Shown: piece after piece, positions 1 through 8,538 of the stretch | Layout: the number at the start of each line of letters is the position of its first letter | Position numbering within the stretch: position 1 is the stretch's first letter | NCBI RefSeq assembly: GCF_016464305.1 | Contig: NZ_JAEIOJ010000020.1 | Coordinates: 1-52,457 of the forward strand | DNA length: 52,457 bases | Direction: 5' to 3' | Source: Umezawaea beigongshangensis | GTDB lineage: Bacteria; Actinomycetota; Actinomycetes; Mycobacteriales; Pseudonocardiaceae | Program-made: the position numbers and the translations under genes | Notes under the pieces: model-generated | Told to the model about the DNA's origin: nothing | Database searches by the model: none | What the model saw: only the letters and a program-made list of their open reading frames with translations

Positions 1-1212
1 ACGTCGGTGTCGTTCGACCTGTCGGTGTTCGAGATCTTCGCCCCGCTGTCGGTGGGTGGGACGGTGGTGCTGGCTCCGGACAACGTGCTGGACGTGATCG
101 AGCACCCGGAGCGGTACCGGGACGTGACGCTGGTGAACACCGTGCCCTCGGCGGCGCGGGAGTTGCTGGCTGCTGATGCGGTGCCGCCGCTGGCGCGCAC
201 GATCAACCTGGCCGGTGAGCCTTTGTCGCCGGAGCTGGTGCGCGCGCTGTACGCGCACCCGGTCGTCGACGTGGTGAACAACCTGTACGGACCCAGCGAG
301 GACACCACCTACTCCACCCACGCCGTCACCGATCCGGCGCACGACCGGACCCCGATCGGTGTGCCGGTGGACGGTACGAGCGCGTACGTGCTGGACGCGA
401 GTCTGAGGCCGGTTCCGCTGGGTGTGGTGGGGGAGTTGTACCTGTCGGGTGCGGGGATCACGCGTGGTTATCACGCGCGACCGGGTCTGACGGCGGAGCG
501 GTATCTGCCTGATCCGTTCGGTGGTGGGCGGATGTACCGCACGGGTGATCTGGTGCGGTGGCGCACGGACGGGATGCTGGACTACCTGGGTCGTGCCGAC
601 GACCAGGTCAAGATCCGCGGTCACCGCATCGAACTCGGTGAGATCGACACCGTTCTCCGGGCGCATCCCGACGTCGCCGACGCCGTGGTCGTGGCCCACC
701 AGCACCCGTCCGGCACCGCTCAGCTCGTCGCCCACGTCGTCCCCGCCGCAGACGAGGTCGACCACACCACGCTGACCGAACACCTGCGAGCCGTGCTGCC
801 CGCGCACTTCGTGCCGGCCGCGTACGTCACGCTGCCCGAACTGCCCCTGCTGCCCAACGGCAAGATCGACCGCGCGTCGTTGCCCGCGCCCGCTCAGGAA
901 TCCCGCCGCACCGGACGTCCCCCTCGGACGGACACGGAACGGTTCGTCGCGGACGTCTGGCGCGAGGTGCTCGGCGTGACCGACATCGGTGCCGACGACG
1001 ACTTCTTCGACCTCGGCGGCCACTCGCTGCTCGCGACTCGCGTGATCAGCAGGCTCTCCGCCCACACGAACGTCGACCTTCCGCTGCGGTTGGTCTTCGA
1101 CCACCCGACGGTCGCCGAGCTGGCCGCCCAGCTCCCCGACCGGTCACCGGCGGCCGCGCCGACCACCATCCCCCGCGTGTCCCGCGTCCTCGGACGGGTG
1201 AGCGACGCGTGA
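1..1212 (+). CDS. Nonribosomal peptide synthetase, C-terminal A-PCP portion (partial, 5' end outside window)
   Basis: The frame is open from base 1, so this is the 3' end of a larger NRPS gene. Adenylation core motifs run in order: A4 ([12 protein letters not shown]), A5 ([10 protein letters not shown]), A6 ([14 protein letters not shown]), A7 (YRTGDLVRW), A8 ([16 protein letters not shown]) and A10 (LPNGKIDR). A peptidyl carrier domain follows with [13 protein letters not shown], whose phosphopantetheine serine is at 1024-1026. The protein stops about 55 residues later, without a thioesterase, reductase or epimerase domain, so a downstream NRPS must take the chain. Reading the ten specificity positions by eye against GrsA PheA gives D-L-F-N-N-A-L-T-Y-K, which I recall as an alanine code. 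In saframycin biosynthesis the alanine module (end of SfmA) has this architecture. Substrate and cluster type are inferred from the code and neighbours. It reads toward the 1265 gene, 52 bp away. Confidence 0.95.
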   Translation, partial: TSVSFDLSVFEIFAPLSVGGTVVLAPDNVLDVIEHPERYRDVTLVNTVPSAARELLAADAVPPLARTINLAGEPLSPELVRALYAHPVVDVVNNLYGPSEDTTYSTHAVTDPAHDRTPIGVPVDGTSAYVLDASLRPVPLGVVGELYLSGAGITRGYHARPGLTAERYLPDPFGGGRMYRTGDLVRWRTDGMLDYLGRADDQVKIRGHRIELGEIDTVLRAHPDVADAVVVAHQHPSGTAQLVAHVVPAADEVDHTTLTEHLRAVLPAHFVPAAYVTLPELPLLPNGKIDRASLPAPAQESRRTGRPPRTDTERFVADVWREVLGVTDIGADDDFFDLGGHSLLATRVISRLSAHTNVDLPLRLVFDHPTVAELAAQLPDRSPAAAPTTIPRVSRVLGRVSDA

Positions 1213-1264
1213 CCAGCGGTCAGACCGCCAACTCCGGCCCCCTCCACAACACGGGAGAGATGTT

Positions 1265-1966
1265 ATGACACAGGTGAAAGAGGTCTCTGCCGAGCCGGTG
1301 AAGCGCCCCGACGAGGCGCAGGAACCCGGTGCCCGGCCCGTGCAGTTCACCGCCGACCCGAGCCTGCCGGGATTCGCCGGCTTCCTGATCGGCTCGATCT
1401 CGCTGGCGCTCTACCTGGTGGACTACAGCGTCGCGGCCAACTCCCTCGTCGCCTCCCTGCCGATCATGGTCTTCAGCAGCAGCATTCTGCTGCTGATGGC
1501 CGCGAGGTGGTCGATGCGGCTCGGTGACGGGGTCTTCGCGGCGATCTACGGCCTGTTCGGCACCTTCTGGCTCAGCTTCGCCGTGCTCAGCGTGACCCTG
1601 AACAACAACCTGCTCGGCGAGTTCGAGAACATCGAGCAGCGGGCGGCCACCGCGAACTTCGTCGTCGTGTGGGCGATTGTGATCATTCTGCTGACGGTCA
1701 CCACGCTGCACCTGCCCGCGGTGTTCACCCTGCTGTTCGTGATCGTCGACGTCACCCTGCTGTCCCTGTTCGGGTCGATCAACCAGGCGATCGAGCGAAC
1801 GATCAACAACCCGACGCAGCCGGGCGACCCGTGGCTGATCTACGTGGGCATGGTCAGCATGTTGCTGTTCATCCTGGTCGGCATGTACATCTTCGCCAGC
1901 GCGATGAACGCCGCGACGGGGGGCAAACGCCTTCCGCTGGGCCGTCCGCTGCGCAAGCGGCGTTGA
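1265..1966 (+). CDS. GPR1/FUN34/YaaH-like six-helix membrane protein
   Basis: 233 residues. A hydrophilic N-terminus of about 45 residues is followed by about six hydrophobic helices and a basic tail (RPLRKRR). The segment YGLFGTFWLSFAVLS resembles the conserved aromatic helix of the acetate/succinate transporter family (SatP, YaaH, Ato). The family's N-terminal NPAPLGL signature is degenerate here (DPSLPGFAGF). The start is supported by a GGGAGA ribosome-binding site at 1253-1258. It lies 52 bp after the NRPS and 12 bp before the hydroxylase gene on the same strand, so it is probably in the biosynthetic operon. Members of this family transport small carboxylates. Its job in a peptide cluster, whether acid uptake, product movement or anchoring of an enzyme, is not evident from sequence. 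Confidence 0.8.
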   Translation: MTQVKEVSAEPVKRPDEAQEPGARPVQFTADPSLPGFAGFLIGSISLALYLVDYSVAANSLVASLPIMVFSSSILLLMAARWSMRLGDGVFAAIYGLFGTFWLSFAVLSVTLNNNLLGEFENIEQRAATANFVVVWAIVIILLTVTTLHLPAVFTLLFVIVDVTLLSLFGSINQAIERTINNPTQPGDPWLIYVGMVSMLLFILVGMYIFASAMNAATGGKRLPLGRPLRKRR

Positions 1967-1978
1967 GTCGGGACGATC

Positions 1979-3040
1979 ATGGTGGACTACCTGCCCAGGG
2001 TTGCGACCGTTCCCTTCCGCCTCGGTCGGCCGGAGGACCTTCCGCGCACGGCCGAGGGCCTCGCGGCTCACCGCGACCGGGCCCGGCTCGCCGTCGCCCG
2101 CATCGCCGACCCGCGCGCACGGACCGACCTGCACGCCCTGCTGGCCGCCGCTGTGGAGACCAGGACCGCGCTCGGCGAGCTTCCCGGCAGACGGATCCAC
2201 GACGATCGCGCCGAGTCGGAGGCCAACCGCGACAACGACGTCGCGTTCGGCATCCACCGCGTCGAAGGCCCGCCGCTGCCGCTGCTGGTCGACGCGGCGA
2301 TCGCCGCGCTGATCGGCGTGCTGGAACCGGCGGTCGTCCGCGGCAGCGGGCTCGACGAGCGGGCCTGGACCGATCTGGTGCGCGGCGTCGACCACCTGCT
2401 CGACTGGTGCGCCGATCCGTACGCGTCACCGAGGTCGCGTCCCGTGCCCGTGGCTGCCGAGCGCGGGACGCCCGCGACGGACGACGCCCTGCGCAACTGG
2501 GTCCGCGGTCACCACCTGTTCATGGTGCTGGCCCAGGGGTGCGCGATGGCGTGCGCGTGCCTGGTCGACCAGGCCGCACGCGACGACGCCGAGGGCGCCG
2601 CGGTGTCGGCAGGGGTCGCCACGGCGCTGATGTGGGCATCGAGGGGTGCGCTGCGGTACGCCGGCGACGCGGCGCAGCAGGAGTACAACGCCGAGATCCG
2701 TCCGACGCTGATGCCGCCGATCGCACCACCGAAGATGAGCGGCCTGCGCTGGCGCGACCACGAGGCGCTCGTGCGCGCCCTCTCGGGCTCCACCGCGGCC
2801 TGGGCCTGGCTGGCAGACCGGGACGAAGCACCACTCGTCGCGTTCCGCACCGCGCTGGGCGAGACCTACGACGCCCACCGCGGAGTGTGCGAGCACTTCG
2901 TCGGCGGCCGGTCGCCCAGCCTGCTGGCGAACGCCGATTCGTCGCGATCGGCGGTCGGCGTGCTGTCGCAGTTCCGCCGGATCCGCCTCGCTCACCTGCC
3001 GGAGACCCCGGCGACCGAAGTCCGCGGAGGAGATCGATGA
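1979..3040 (+). CDS. SfmD-like haem tyrosine 3-hydroxylase
   Basis: 353 residues, mostly helical, unlike P450s or flavoprotein hydroxylases. The key evidence is a haem-binding pattern: His261, then His300 and Cys304 in AHRGVCEH. From memory, SfmD of saframycin biosynthesis uses distal His274, axial His313 and Cys317 for a single thioether bond to haem. The 39-residue His-His and 4-residue His-Cys spacings are identical here. SfmD hydroxylates 3-methyltyrosine with hydrogen peroxide, giving 3-hydroxy-5-methyltyrosine. The neighbours fit: its TGA overlaps the O-methyltransferase ATG by 4 bp, and a C-methyltransferase follows. The ATG at 1979 lies 12 bp after the previous stop. Function is inferred from motif spacing and context, because no alignment could be run, but the agreement is specific. 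Confidence 0.85.
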   Translation: MVDYLPRVATVPFRLGRPEDLPRTAEGLAAHRDRARLAVARIADPRARTDLHALLAAAVETRTALGELPGRRIHDDRAESEANRDNDVAFGIHRVEGPPLPLLVDAAIAALIGVLEPAVVRGSGLDERAWTDLVRGVDHLLDWCADPYASPRSRPVPVAAERGTPATDDALRNWVRGHHLFMVLAQGCAMACACLVDQAARDDAEGAAVSAGVATALMWASRGALRYAGDAAQQEYNAEIRPTLMPPIAPPKMSGLRWRDHEALVRALSGSTAAWAWLADRDEAPLVAFRTALGETYDAHRGVCEHFVGGRSPSLLANADSSRSAVGVLSQFRRIRLAHLPETPATEVRGGDR

Positions 3041-3705
3041 TCCACAGCCTGGTGCTCGACGACGAGATCCAGCAGTACGTGCACGACGTGTCCCTCCGGG
3101 AGGACGACCTCGCACGGGAACTGCGACTGATCACGCTGGAACTCTCCGAACACACGATGCTGGTCCCACCGGAGCAGGGGCAGCTGCTGGGTTTCCTCGT
3201 CGGGTTGCTGTCCGCCACCACCGTGGTCGAGGTCGGCGTGTTCACCGGCTACAGCACGCTGGCCATGGCCCGCGCACTACCCCCCGGTGGTCGTGTCATC
3301 GCCTGCGACGTCAGCGAGGAGTGGACCGACATCGGCCGTTCGTTCTGGGAGCGGGCAGGCGTCGCCGACCGCATCCAGCTCGAACTCCGTCCCGCTGTCG
3401 AGACCCTGGACGCACTTCTGGACAGCGGCGCCGCGGGCACCGTCGACCTCGCCTTCGTCGATGCCGACAAGGAGAGCTACTCCGTCTACTTCGAGCGGTG
3501 CCTGGAACTGCTCAGGCCCGGCGGACTGATGGTGCTGGACAACGTGCTCTGGTCCGGGAAGGTGGCGCGATCGGACGAGAGCGACCCGGAGACGGATTCG
3601 TTGCGAGCGCTGAACTCCGCTCTGCGCAACGACAAGAGGGTCGAACTGAGCACGCTGCCCGTCTTCGACGGGATCACGCTGGCGTACAAGCGCGCCGACC
3701 GCTGA
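3037..3705 (+). CDS. Catechol-type O-methyltransferase (SafC/SfmM3-like)
   Basis: 222 residues, the usual length for the cation-dependent COMT/caffeoyl-CoA O-methyltransferase family (Methyltransf_3). SAM motif I is VVEVGVFTGYST (residues 63-74). Metal and catalytic residues are visible as VDADK (Asp142, Asp144, Lys145) and LDN (Asp168, Asn169). The ATG overlaps the upstream TGA (ATGA) and is preceded by CGGAGGAGA at 3025-3033, so the two genes are translationally coupled. In tetrahydroisoquinoline pathways this enzyme methylates the phenolic oxygen on the way to 3-hydroxy-5-methyl-O-methyltyrosine. Coupling to the SfmD-like hydroxylase makes that the most likely role. Confidence 0.9.
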   Translation: MIHSLVLDDEIQQYVHDVSLREDDLARELRLITLELSEHTMLVPPEQGQLLGFLVGLLSATTVVEVGVFTGYSTLAMARALPPGGRVIACDVSEEWTDIGRSFWERAGVADRIQLELRPAVETLDALLDSGAAGTVDLAFVDADKESYSVYFERCLELLRPGGLMVLDNVLWSGKVARSDESDPETDSLRALNSALRNDKRVELSTLPVFDGITLAYKRADR

Positions 3706-3743
3706 ACGAAAACCGCAACGCACACATGAGGAGAACCAAGGTC

Positions 3744-4814
3744 ATGACGTCGACACTCGGTAGCAAAGGTGCCACGTCCACGCCGCAGGAGCTGGACATG
3801 TCCGGCCTGTCGTGGATCCTCTTCGGGCACGCGGCGTTCCAGTACCTCAACGCCGCCTGCGAGTTGGAGCTGTTCGAACTGCTGGCGAAGCACGGTTCGC
3901 TGACCAAGCGGGAGATCCAGGAGAAGCTCGAACTGGAGGACCGCGCGACGGACGTCCTGCTGCTGGGCACCACGGCACTGGGGCTCACCGTGCAGCGCGA
4001 CGGCAACTACTCCGTGGCGGAGGTCATCGCCGACCTGCAGCGGGGCAGCGACTGGCAGCGCATCAAGGACACGGTCGCCTTCGAGCAGTACGTCGTCTAC
4101 GAGGGTCAGCTCGACTTCACCGAGTCGCTGCGCACCAACTCGAACGTCGGCCTGCGCCGCGTGCGGGGCACCGGCCGCGACCTGTACCACCGCCTGAGCG
4201 AGAACCCCCAGCTCGAGTCGGTGTTCTACCGGTACATGCGGTCGTGGTCCGAGCTCGCCAACGTGCACCTGGTCGAGCAGCTCGACCTGTCCGGCTCGAA
4301 GAAGCTGCTCGACTGCGGCGGCGGCGACGCCGTGAACTCGATCGCGCTCGCGGAGGCCAACCCGCACCTGTCGGCCGCGGTCTTCGAGATCCCGGCGACC
4401 GAGGCCATCGCGCAGAAGAAGATCGCCGAAGCCGGGCTGTCCGACCGCGTCTCGGTGATCGCGGGCGACATGTTCGCCGACCCGTTCCCGAGCGGGTTCG
4501 ACACCATCATGTTCGCCCACCAGCTGGTCATCTGGACGCTGGAGGAGAACACCTTCCTGCTGCGCAAGGCGTACGAGGCGCTTCCGGAGGGCGGGCGACT
4601 GGTCATCTTCAACTCCATGTCGAACGACGAGGGCGACGGTCCGGTGGTGGCCGCGCTCGACAGCGTCTACTTCGCCGCGCTGCCCGCCAAGGGCGGTATG
4701 ATCTATTCGTGGCAGCAGCACGAGAACTGCCTCCGTGAAGCCGGTTTCCAGGAATTCCAGCGAGTGGCCTGCCCCGGGTGGACCCCCCACGGCATCCTCA
4801 TCGCGACGAAGTAA
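3744..4814 (+). CDS. SAM-dependent C-methyltransferase (SfmM2-like)
   Basis: 356 residues with the plan of plant-type O-methyltransferases: an N-terminal winged-helix dimerisation domain (about 20-105) and a C-terminal Rossmann domain with motif I LLDCGGGDA (188-196). In saframycin biosynthesis the corresponding enzyme (SfmM2) methylates the tyrosine ring at C3, and I infer that role from the adjoining SfmD-like and O-methyltransferase genes; the fold alone fits O- or C-methylation. The frame extends far upstream, but the ATG at 3744 is preferred because GAGGAGA lies about 10 bp before it. An in-frame ATG at 3726 lacks such a site. It is 38 bp after the O-methyltransferase and ends just before a strong terminator. 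Confidence 0.87.
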   Translation: MTSTLGSKGATSTPQELDMSGLSWILFGHAAFQYLNAACELELFELLAKHGSLTKREIQEKLELEDRATDVLLLGTTALGLTVQRDGNYSVAEVIADLQRGSDWQRIKDTVAFEQYVVYEGQLDFTESLRTNSNVGLRRVRGTGRDLYHRLSENPQLESVFYRYMRSWSELANVHLVEQLDLSGSKKLLDCGGGDAVNSIALAEANPHLSAAVFEIPATEAIAQKKIAEAGLSDRVSVIAGDMFADPFPSGFDTIMFAHQLVIWTLEENTFLLRKAYEALPEGGRLVIFNSMSNDEGDGPVVAALDSVYFAALPAKGGMIYSWQQHENCLREAGFQEFQRVACPGWTPHGILIATK

Positions 4815-4825
4815 CCGGTACGAAT

Positions 4826-4873
4826 GCCGCGCGGGCGGCACGACCACTTCGGTGGTCGTGCCGCCCGCGCGGC
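4826..4873. terminator. Bidirectional terminator between converging genes
   Basis: A perfect 22-bp inverted repeat (4826-4847 and 4852-4873) closes a TTCG tetraloop. It sits between the ends of the C-methyltransferase operon and the MFS gene, which converge here, and is the strongest hairpin in the window. Confidence 0.9.
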
Positions 4874-4899
4874 GTCGGAAGCTGTCCCCCGGCCTCTGA

Positions 4900-6450
4900 T
4901 CAGGCGTTATCGACTGTTTCGCCCTCCGTCGAACCGCGTCGCAGCAGCAGTGTCACCGCGGCCGTGGCCAGCACGGTGACGGCCAAACAGACGACACTGA
5001 TGACGAACAAGCCGTGAGTGAACGCCGCGCGGGCGACGTCGAAGGCGGCAGAGCCCAGGTGGCCGGGCAATCGGCTGGCCTCGTCCGCCGCAGAACCGAT
5101 CGTGTCCAGAAATGCTGGCACCGAATTCTCCGGAAGTCCGTCGGGGAGGTTTCCGGAGACCTGGCCGTGGTAGACGGAGGTGCCGATGCTCCCGAGAACG
5201 GCGATACCCGTGCCGAGGCCGACCTCGTGAGTGGTCTCGGAAATCGCGGAAACGGCGCCCGCTTGTGCGGGTGGTGCGGACGAGATCATCATGTCGGTGC
5301 CGAGCGCGACGGTCGGAGCCACTCCGAAATTCAGCAGGCCCAGTGCCACCACTGCCACGACCACCCCGTTGTCGGAATTGATCTGGATCAGCACGCCGAA
5401 GCCGACGACGGCGATCACGAGTCCCGTGGTCATCACCGCCGCAGGACGCATCCGCTTGAGCAGCAGCGGTGCGAGCAGCGACCCCGCCACCCCTCCGACG
5501 CTCGCGGGCAACGAGCACAGGCCCGTGGCGAAGGGGGACAGCCCCACGACCATCTGCAAGTACTGCGCCACGAAGAGCTGCGATCCCGCCATCGTGAAGA
5601 GGGCGAGACCCATGGCGCCCAGCGGAACGGAGAAGGTGCGTTCGCGGAACAGCCGGAGGTCGATCAGCGGACTGTCGATCCGCCGCTGGCGGAGCACGAA
5701 GGCGACCCCCAGCGCGAGACCGAGCGCGAGTGCCGGCACGGCCAGCGGTCCGGTGTTCGCGCCTGCGAGCTTCTTGACGCCGTAGACCGAGGTCAGCAGG
5801 CCGACGATCAGCAGCGCGACGCTCGTGACGTCGATGCGGCCGGGCTCGGGGTTCCGGTACTCCGGCAGGAGCACGGGACCGAGGACCAGCAGCAGGACCA
5901 TGGCGGGCACGCCGAGCAGGAACACCGAACCCCACCAGAAGTTCTCCAGCATCACGCCACCGACCAGCGGGCCGATGATCCCGCCCGCCAGGAAACAGGC
6001 GATCCAGACGCTGAACGCGACCGAGCGCTGCCGCGGATCGGTGAACATGTTCTGGATCAGCGACATCGACGACGGCATCAACGTCGCGCCGGCGACACCC
6101 AGCAGAACACGGCTGACGATCAGCATCTCGGCGCTGACCGAGAATGCGGTGAGAAGGGACGCGACACCGAATCCCGCAGCGCCGATCAGCAACAGGCGAC
6201 GACGCCCGATCCGGTCACTCAGCGTGCCCGCGACGATCAGCAGGCTGGCGATCATGAAACTGTAGACGTCGACGATCCACAGCAGCTGCGTGCCGCTGGG
6301 ATTGAGGCTGGCGCTCAACTGAGGAATTGCAAGATACAGCACCGTGCTGTCGAGCGTGATGAGCAGAGCTGGTAGTGCGAGTGCGCCGAGAGCGAACCAC
6401 TCGCGCTTCCCCGCACGTTGCGCGAGCGGGGCGGAGGATTTGGTCGTCAT
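4900..6450 (-). CDS. MFS drug exporter, DHA2 (14-helix) type
   Basis: 516 residues with about 14 predicted membrane helices. The family motifs include LDSTVLYLAIPQL in helix 1, WIVDVYSF in helix 2 and the loop motif GTLSDRIGRRRLL. Members of this QacA/EmrB-like family exchange protons for amphipathic drugs. It converges on the biosynthetic genes and shares a divergent intergenic region with the secreted FAD oxidase at 6820, so export of the cluster's product or precursor (self-protection) is the likely job. The ATG at 6450 gives a normal N-terminus (MTTKSSAPLAQRAGKREW) before helix 1. Its substrate cannot be read from sequence. Confidence 0.93.
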   Translation of the reverse strand: MTTKSSAPLAQRAGKREWFALGALALPALLITLDSTVLYLAIPQLSASLNPSGTQLLWIVDVYSFMIASLLIVAGTLSDRIGRRRLLLIGAAGFGVASLLTAFSVSAEMLIVSRVLLGVAGATLMPSSMSLIQNMFTDPRQRSVAFSVWIACFLAGGIIGPLVGGVMLENFWWGSVFLLGVPAMVLLLVLGPVLLPEYRNPEPGRIDVTSVALLIVGLLTSVYGVKKLAGANTGPLAVPALALGLALGVAFVLRQRRIDSPLIDLRLFRERTFSVPLGAMGLALFTMAGSQLFVAQYLQMVVGLSPFATGLCSLPASVGGVAGSLLAPLLLKRMRPAAVMTTGLVIAVVGFGVLIQINSDNGVVVAVVALGLLNFGVAPTVALGTDMMISSAPPAQAGAVSAISETTHEVGLGTGIAVLGSIGTSVYHGQVSGNLPDGLPENSVPAFLDTIGSAADEASRLPGHLGSAAFDVARAAFTHGLFVISVVCLAVTVLATAAVTLLLRRGSTEGETVDNA

Positions 6451-6819
6451 GAGTTCGAGTCCCGCCGGGTCCCGGTGGACGGGATGTCGCGCGAGTGCCT
6501 CCTGAGACTTGACCCGTGCTGTGCGGTCATGTGATCATCCTTTGCGGTGTTCGTGTGGTCACGGTCTACGCCGAGTGCTGGGGGGTGCGGAGTCGGATGA
6601 CTTCGGCCGTGGTGGAAAGTGATGTGCCAGATATACGTCGGAGCCGTGCGGCGGGACAACGTCCCAAGTGCGATGTGATACCGACGTAAGAGCGGCTGCC
6701 GTGAAGCCGCTGCCGGATTCATCTGTGCACTCGGACGCATTGGCCTCGTGCCAAGTCCGACGTCGTGGTACAAGCTCCTGCTGGACAGACGTCCTAACAT
6801 CGGTAATGAGGAGTGACAT
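6451..6819. promoter_or_regulatory. Divergent promoter region, MFS exporter / FAD oxidase
   Basis: 369 bp with no credible gene; the reading frames crossing it are shadows. It must carry promoters for both flanking genes. Two candidate regulator sites are visible: GGGAC-N3-GTCCC at 6653-6665 and a 6-bp stem GCGGCT/AGCCGC at 6692-6710. Neither can be tied to a named regulator. The oxidase ribosome-binding site GAGGAG is at 6808-6813. Confidence 0.5.
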
Positions 6820-8433
6820 ATGGCTGACCTGAGCCGCCGGAGATTATTCACCCGTGCTGCGGCGGTCGGGGCCGGGGTGGTGTCGACGGGAGCACTCGTC
6901 GGAACCGCGCCCGCCGTCGCGGACCGGGGGACGCGCGGGGGGAGCCCGCCGCCGTTCAACCCCGTCACCGTGCAGCCGGGAGACACCCGCTACGAGAGCT
7001 TCCTGCGCGCGCACAACACGCGGTTCGCCGGACAGCCGGACCGGGTGACCATCGCGGGTTCTCCGAACGACGTCGCCGAAGCGCTCGGCAGGGCCGTCGG
7101 AGCGAACAGGCGGGTCGCCATCCGATCCGGTGGCCACTGCCTGGAGAACTTCACGACGACTCCCGACATCAAGGAGATCATCGAGCTCTCGCAGCTCAAG
7201 GACGTCTACTTCGACGAGGAGCGGAAGGCCTTCGCGTTCGAACCCGGCGCGATGGTGGCGTCGACGCAGGGGACGCTCTTCAAGGGCTGGGGTGTGCAGA
7301 TCCCCTCGGCGGGCTGCTCGGAGGTGTGCCTCGGCGGGCACATCCTCGGTGGCGGCTACAACTTCTACTCGCGCATCCACGGGATCGCCGTCGACCACCT
7401 GTACGCCGTCGAGGTCGTCGTGGTGGGTGCGGACGGGCAGCCTCGCACCATCGTGGCGACGAGGGAGGCCAACGACCCCAACCGCGACCTGTGGTGGGCG
7501 CACACGGGTGGTGGCGGCGGGAACTTCGGTGTCGTCACGAAGTACTGGCTCCGCACGCCGGGAGTGGACTCCACCGATCCCAGCCGCCTGCTGCCCCGTG
7601 CCGACAACCAGCGGATCCGGACCATGGCGTGGCCGTGGGAGTCCATGTCGCAGCAGGACTTCACCACTCTGGTGCGCCAGTACTGCCAGTGGTTCGAGCG
7701 CAACAGCGCCCCCGGAGCGCAGGGGGTCCAGGTCTGGGCGTCGTTCTCCCTGTCGCACAAGTCGGCGGGGGTGATCTCCCTGATGGCGGGCGTCGGCAAG
7801 TCGGTCGAAGGCGGCGAGGCCCTGCTCGACGGCCTGTTCTCCGCCATGACCAGCGGCGTTCGCGTCCAGCCCTCGGCGGACTCCAAGTACGACCTGCCGT
7901 GGCTCGACCGGGACAACTGGTACTGGGGCGCACCCGGTCGTCAGAAGGACAAGACCGCGGACCTGCGGAAGAGCTACACCGACGAGCAGCTCGGGACGAT
8001 CTACCGCCACCTGTCCGACGAGAACTTCTCCGACCCCGGCGCACAGGTGAACATCGCGGCCATCGGCGGGAAGATCAACTCCGTGCCGAAGAACGCGACG
8101 GCCTCGGTGCACCGGGACTCGATCCTGCGCGTCTACTTCACCCCCGGCGTCTGGCGGGACCCGGCGGCGGACGACACGTACATGTCGTGGGTGCGCAACC
8201 TCTACCGGGACATCTACCGCAACACCGGTGGCGTTCCCGTGCACAACGACATCAACGCGGGCGCGTACATCAACTACGCGGACAACGACCTCGCCGACCC
8301 GGCGTGGAACACCTCCGGCACGCCGTGGCACGCGCTGTACTACGGGGAGAACTACGCCCGCCTGCAGCAGGTCAAGAAGCGCTACGACCCGCGTTCGGTG
8401 TTCCGCCACGCTCTGTCCGTCAAGCCGGCCTGA
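6820..8433 (+). CDS. Tat-secreted bicovalent FAD-linked oxidoreductase (BBE-like; SfmCy2/NapU-type)
   Basis: 537 residues. The N-terminus has a twin-arginine signal (LSRRRLFTRAA, then a hydrophobic stretch ending APAVAD), so it is exported folded. The FAD_binding_4 domain has RSGGHC, where His106 is the 8-alpha-histidyl FAD site, and PSAGCSEVCLGGHILGGG, where Cys166 matches the 6-S-cysteinyl site. A C-terminal BBE segment is present (YYGENYARLQQVKKRYDP). Saframycin and naphthyridinomycin clusters encode secreted oxidases of this class (SfmCy2, NapU) that act outside the cell after prodrug export. Codon 9 is TTA (6844-6846), the rare leucine codon whose translation depends on bldA tRNA in streptomycetes. 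A GAGGAG site precedes the ATG by 6 bp. Confidence 0.92.
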   Translation: MADLSRRRLFTRAAAVGAGVVSTGALVGTAPAVADRGTRGGSPPPFNPVTVQPGDTRYESFLRAHNTRFAGQPDRVTIAGSPNDVAEALGRAVGANRRVAIRSGGHCLENFTTTPDIKEIIELSQLKDVYFDEERKAFAFEPGAMVASTQGTLFKGWGVQIPSAGCSEVCLGGHILGGGYNFYSRIHGIAVDHLYAVEVVVVGADGQPRTIVATREANDPNRDLWWAHTGGGGGNFGVVTKYWLRTPGVDSTDPSRLLPRADNQRIRTMAWPWESMSQQDFTTLVRQYCQWFERNSAPGAQGVQVWASFSLSHKSAGVISLMAGVGKSVEGGEALLDGLFSAMTSGVRVQPSADSKYDLPWLDRDNWYWGAPGRQKDKTADLRKSYTDEQLGTIYRHLSDENFSDPGAQVNIAAIGGKINSVPKNATASVHRDSILRVYFTPGVWRDPAADDTYMSWVRNLYRDIYRNTGGVPVHNDINAGAYINYADNDLADPAWNTSGTPWHALYYGENYARLQQVKKRYDPRSVFRHALSVKPA

Positions 8434-8493
8434 TGTGAAGCAGCGGTCGTGCGATAGCGCCCGCCGATCGGAAGACGAGTCGTAGGGACGTTC

Positions 8494-8538
8494 GAGGGGC
8501 CGCGGCCCCGACCTCACCGGTCGGGGCCGCGGCCCCTC
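8494..8538. terminator. Strong hairpin terminator after the FAD oxidase
   Basis: A perfect 20-bp GC-rich inverted repeat (8494-8513 and 8519-8538) with a 5-nt loop, 60 bp after the oxidase stop. The stop codon of the facing serine hydrolase remnant lies in its loop, so it may serve both strands. It marks the likely right end of the biosynthetic cluster. Confidence 0.85.

Noticed and set aside
4900-6375. Long plus-strand frames opposite the MFS exporter
   Set aside because: They are antisense shadows: the minus-strand frame has clear membrane helices and motifs, while the plus-strand products are Arg/Gln-rich without a fold.
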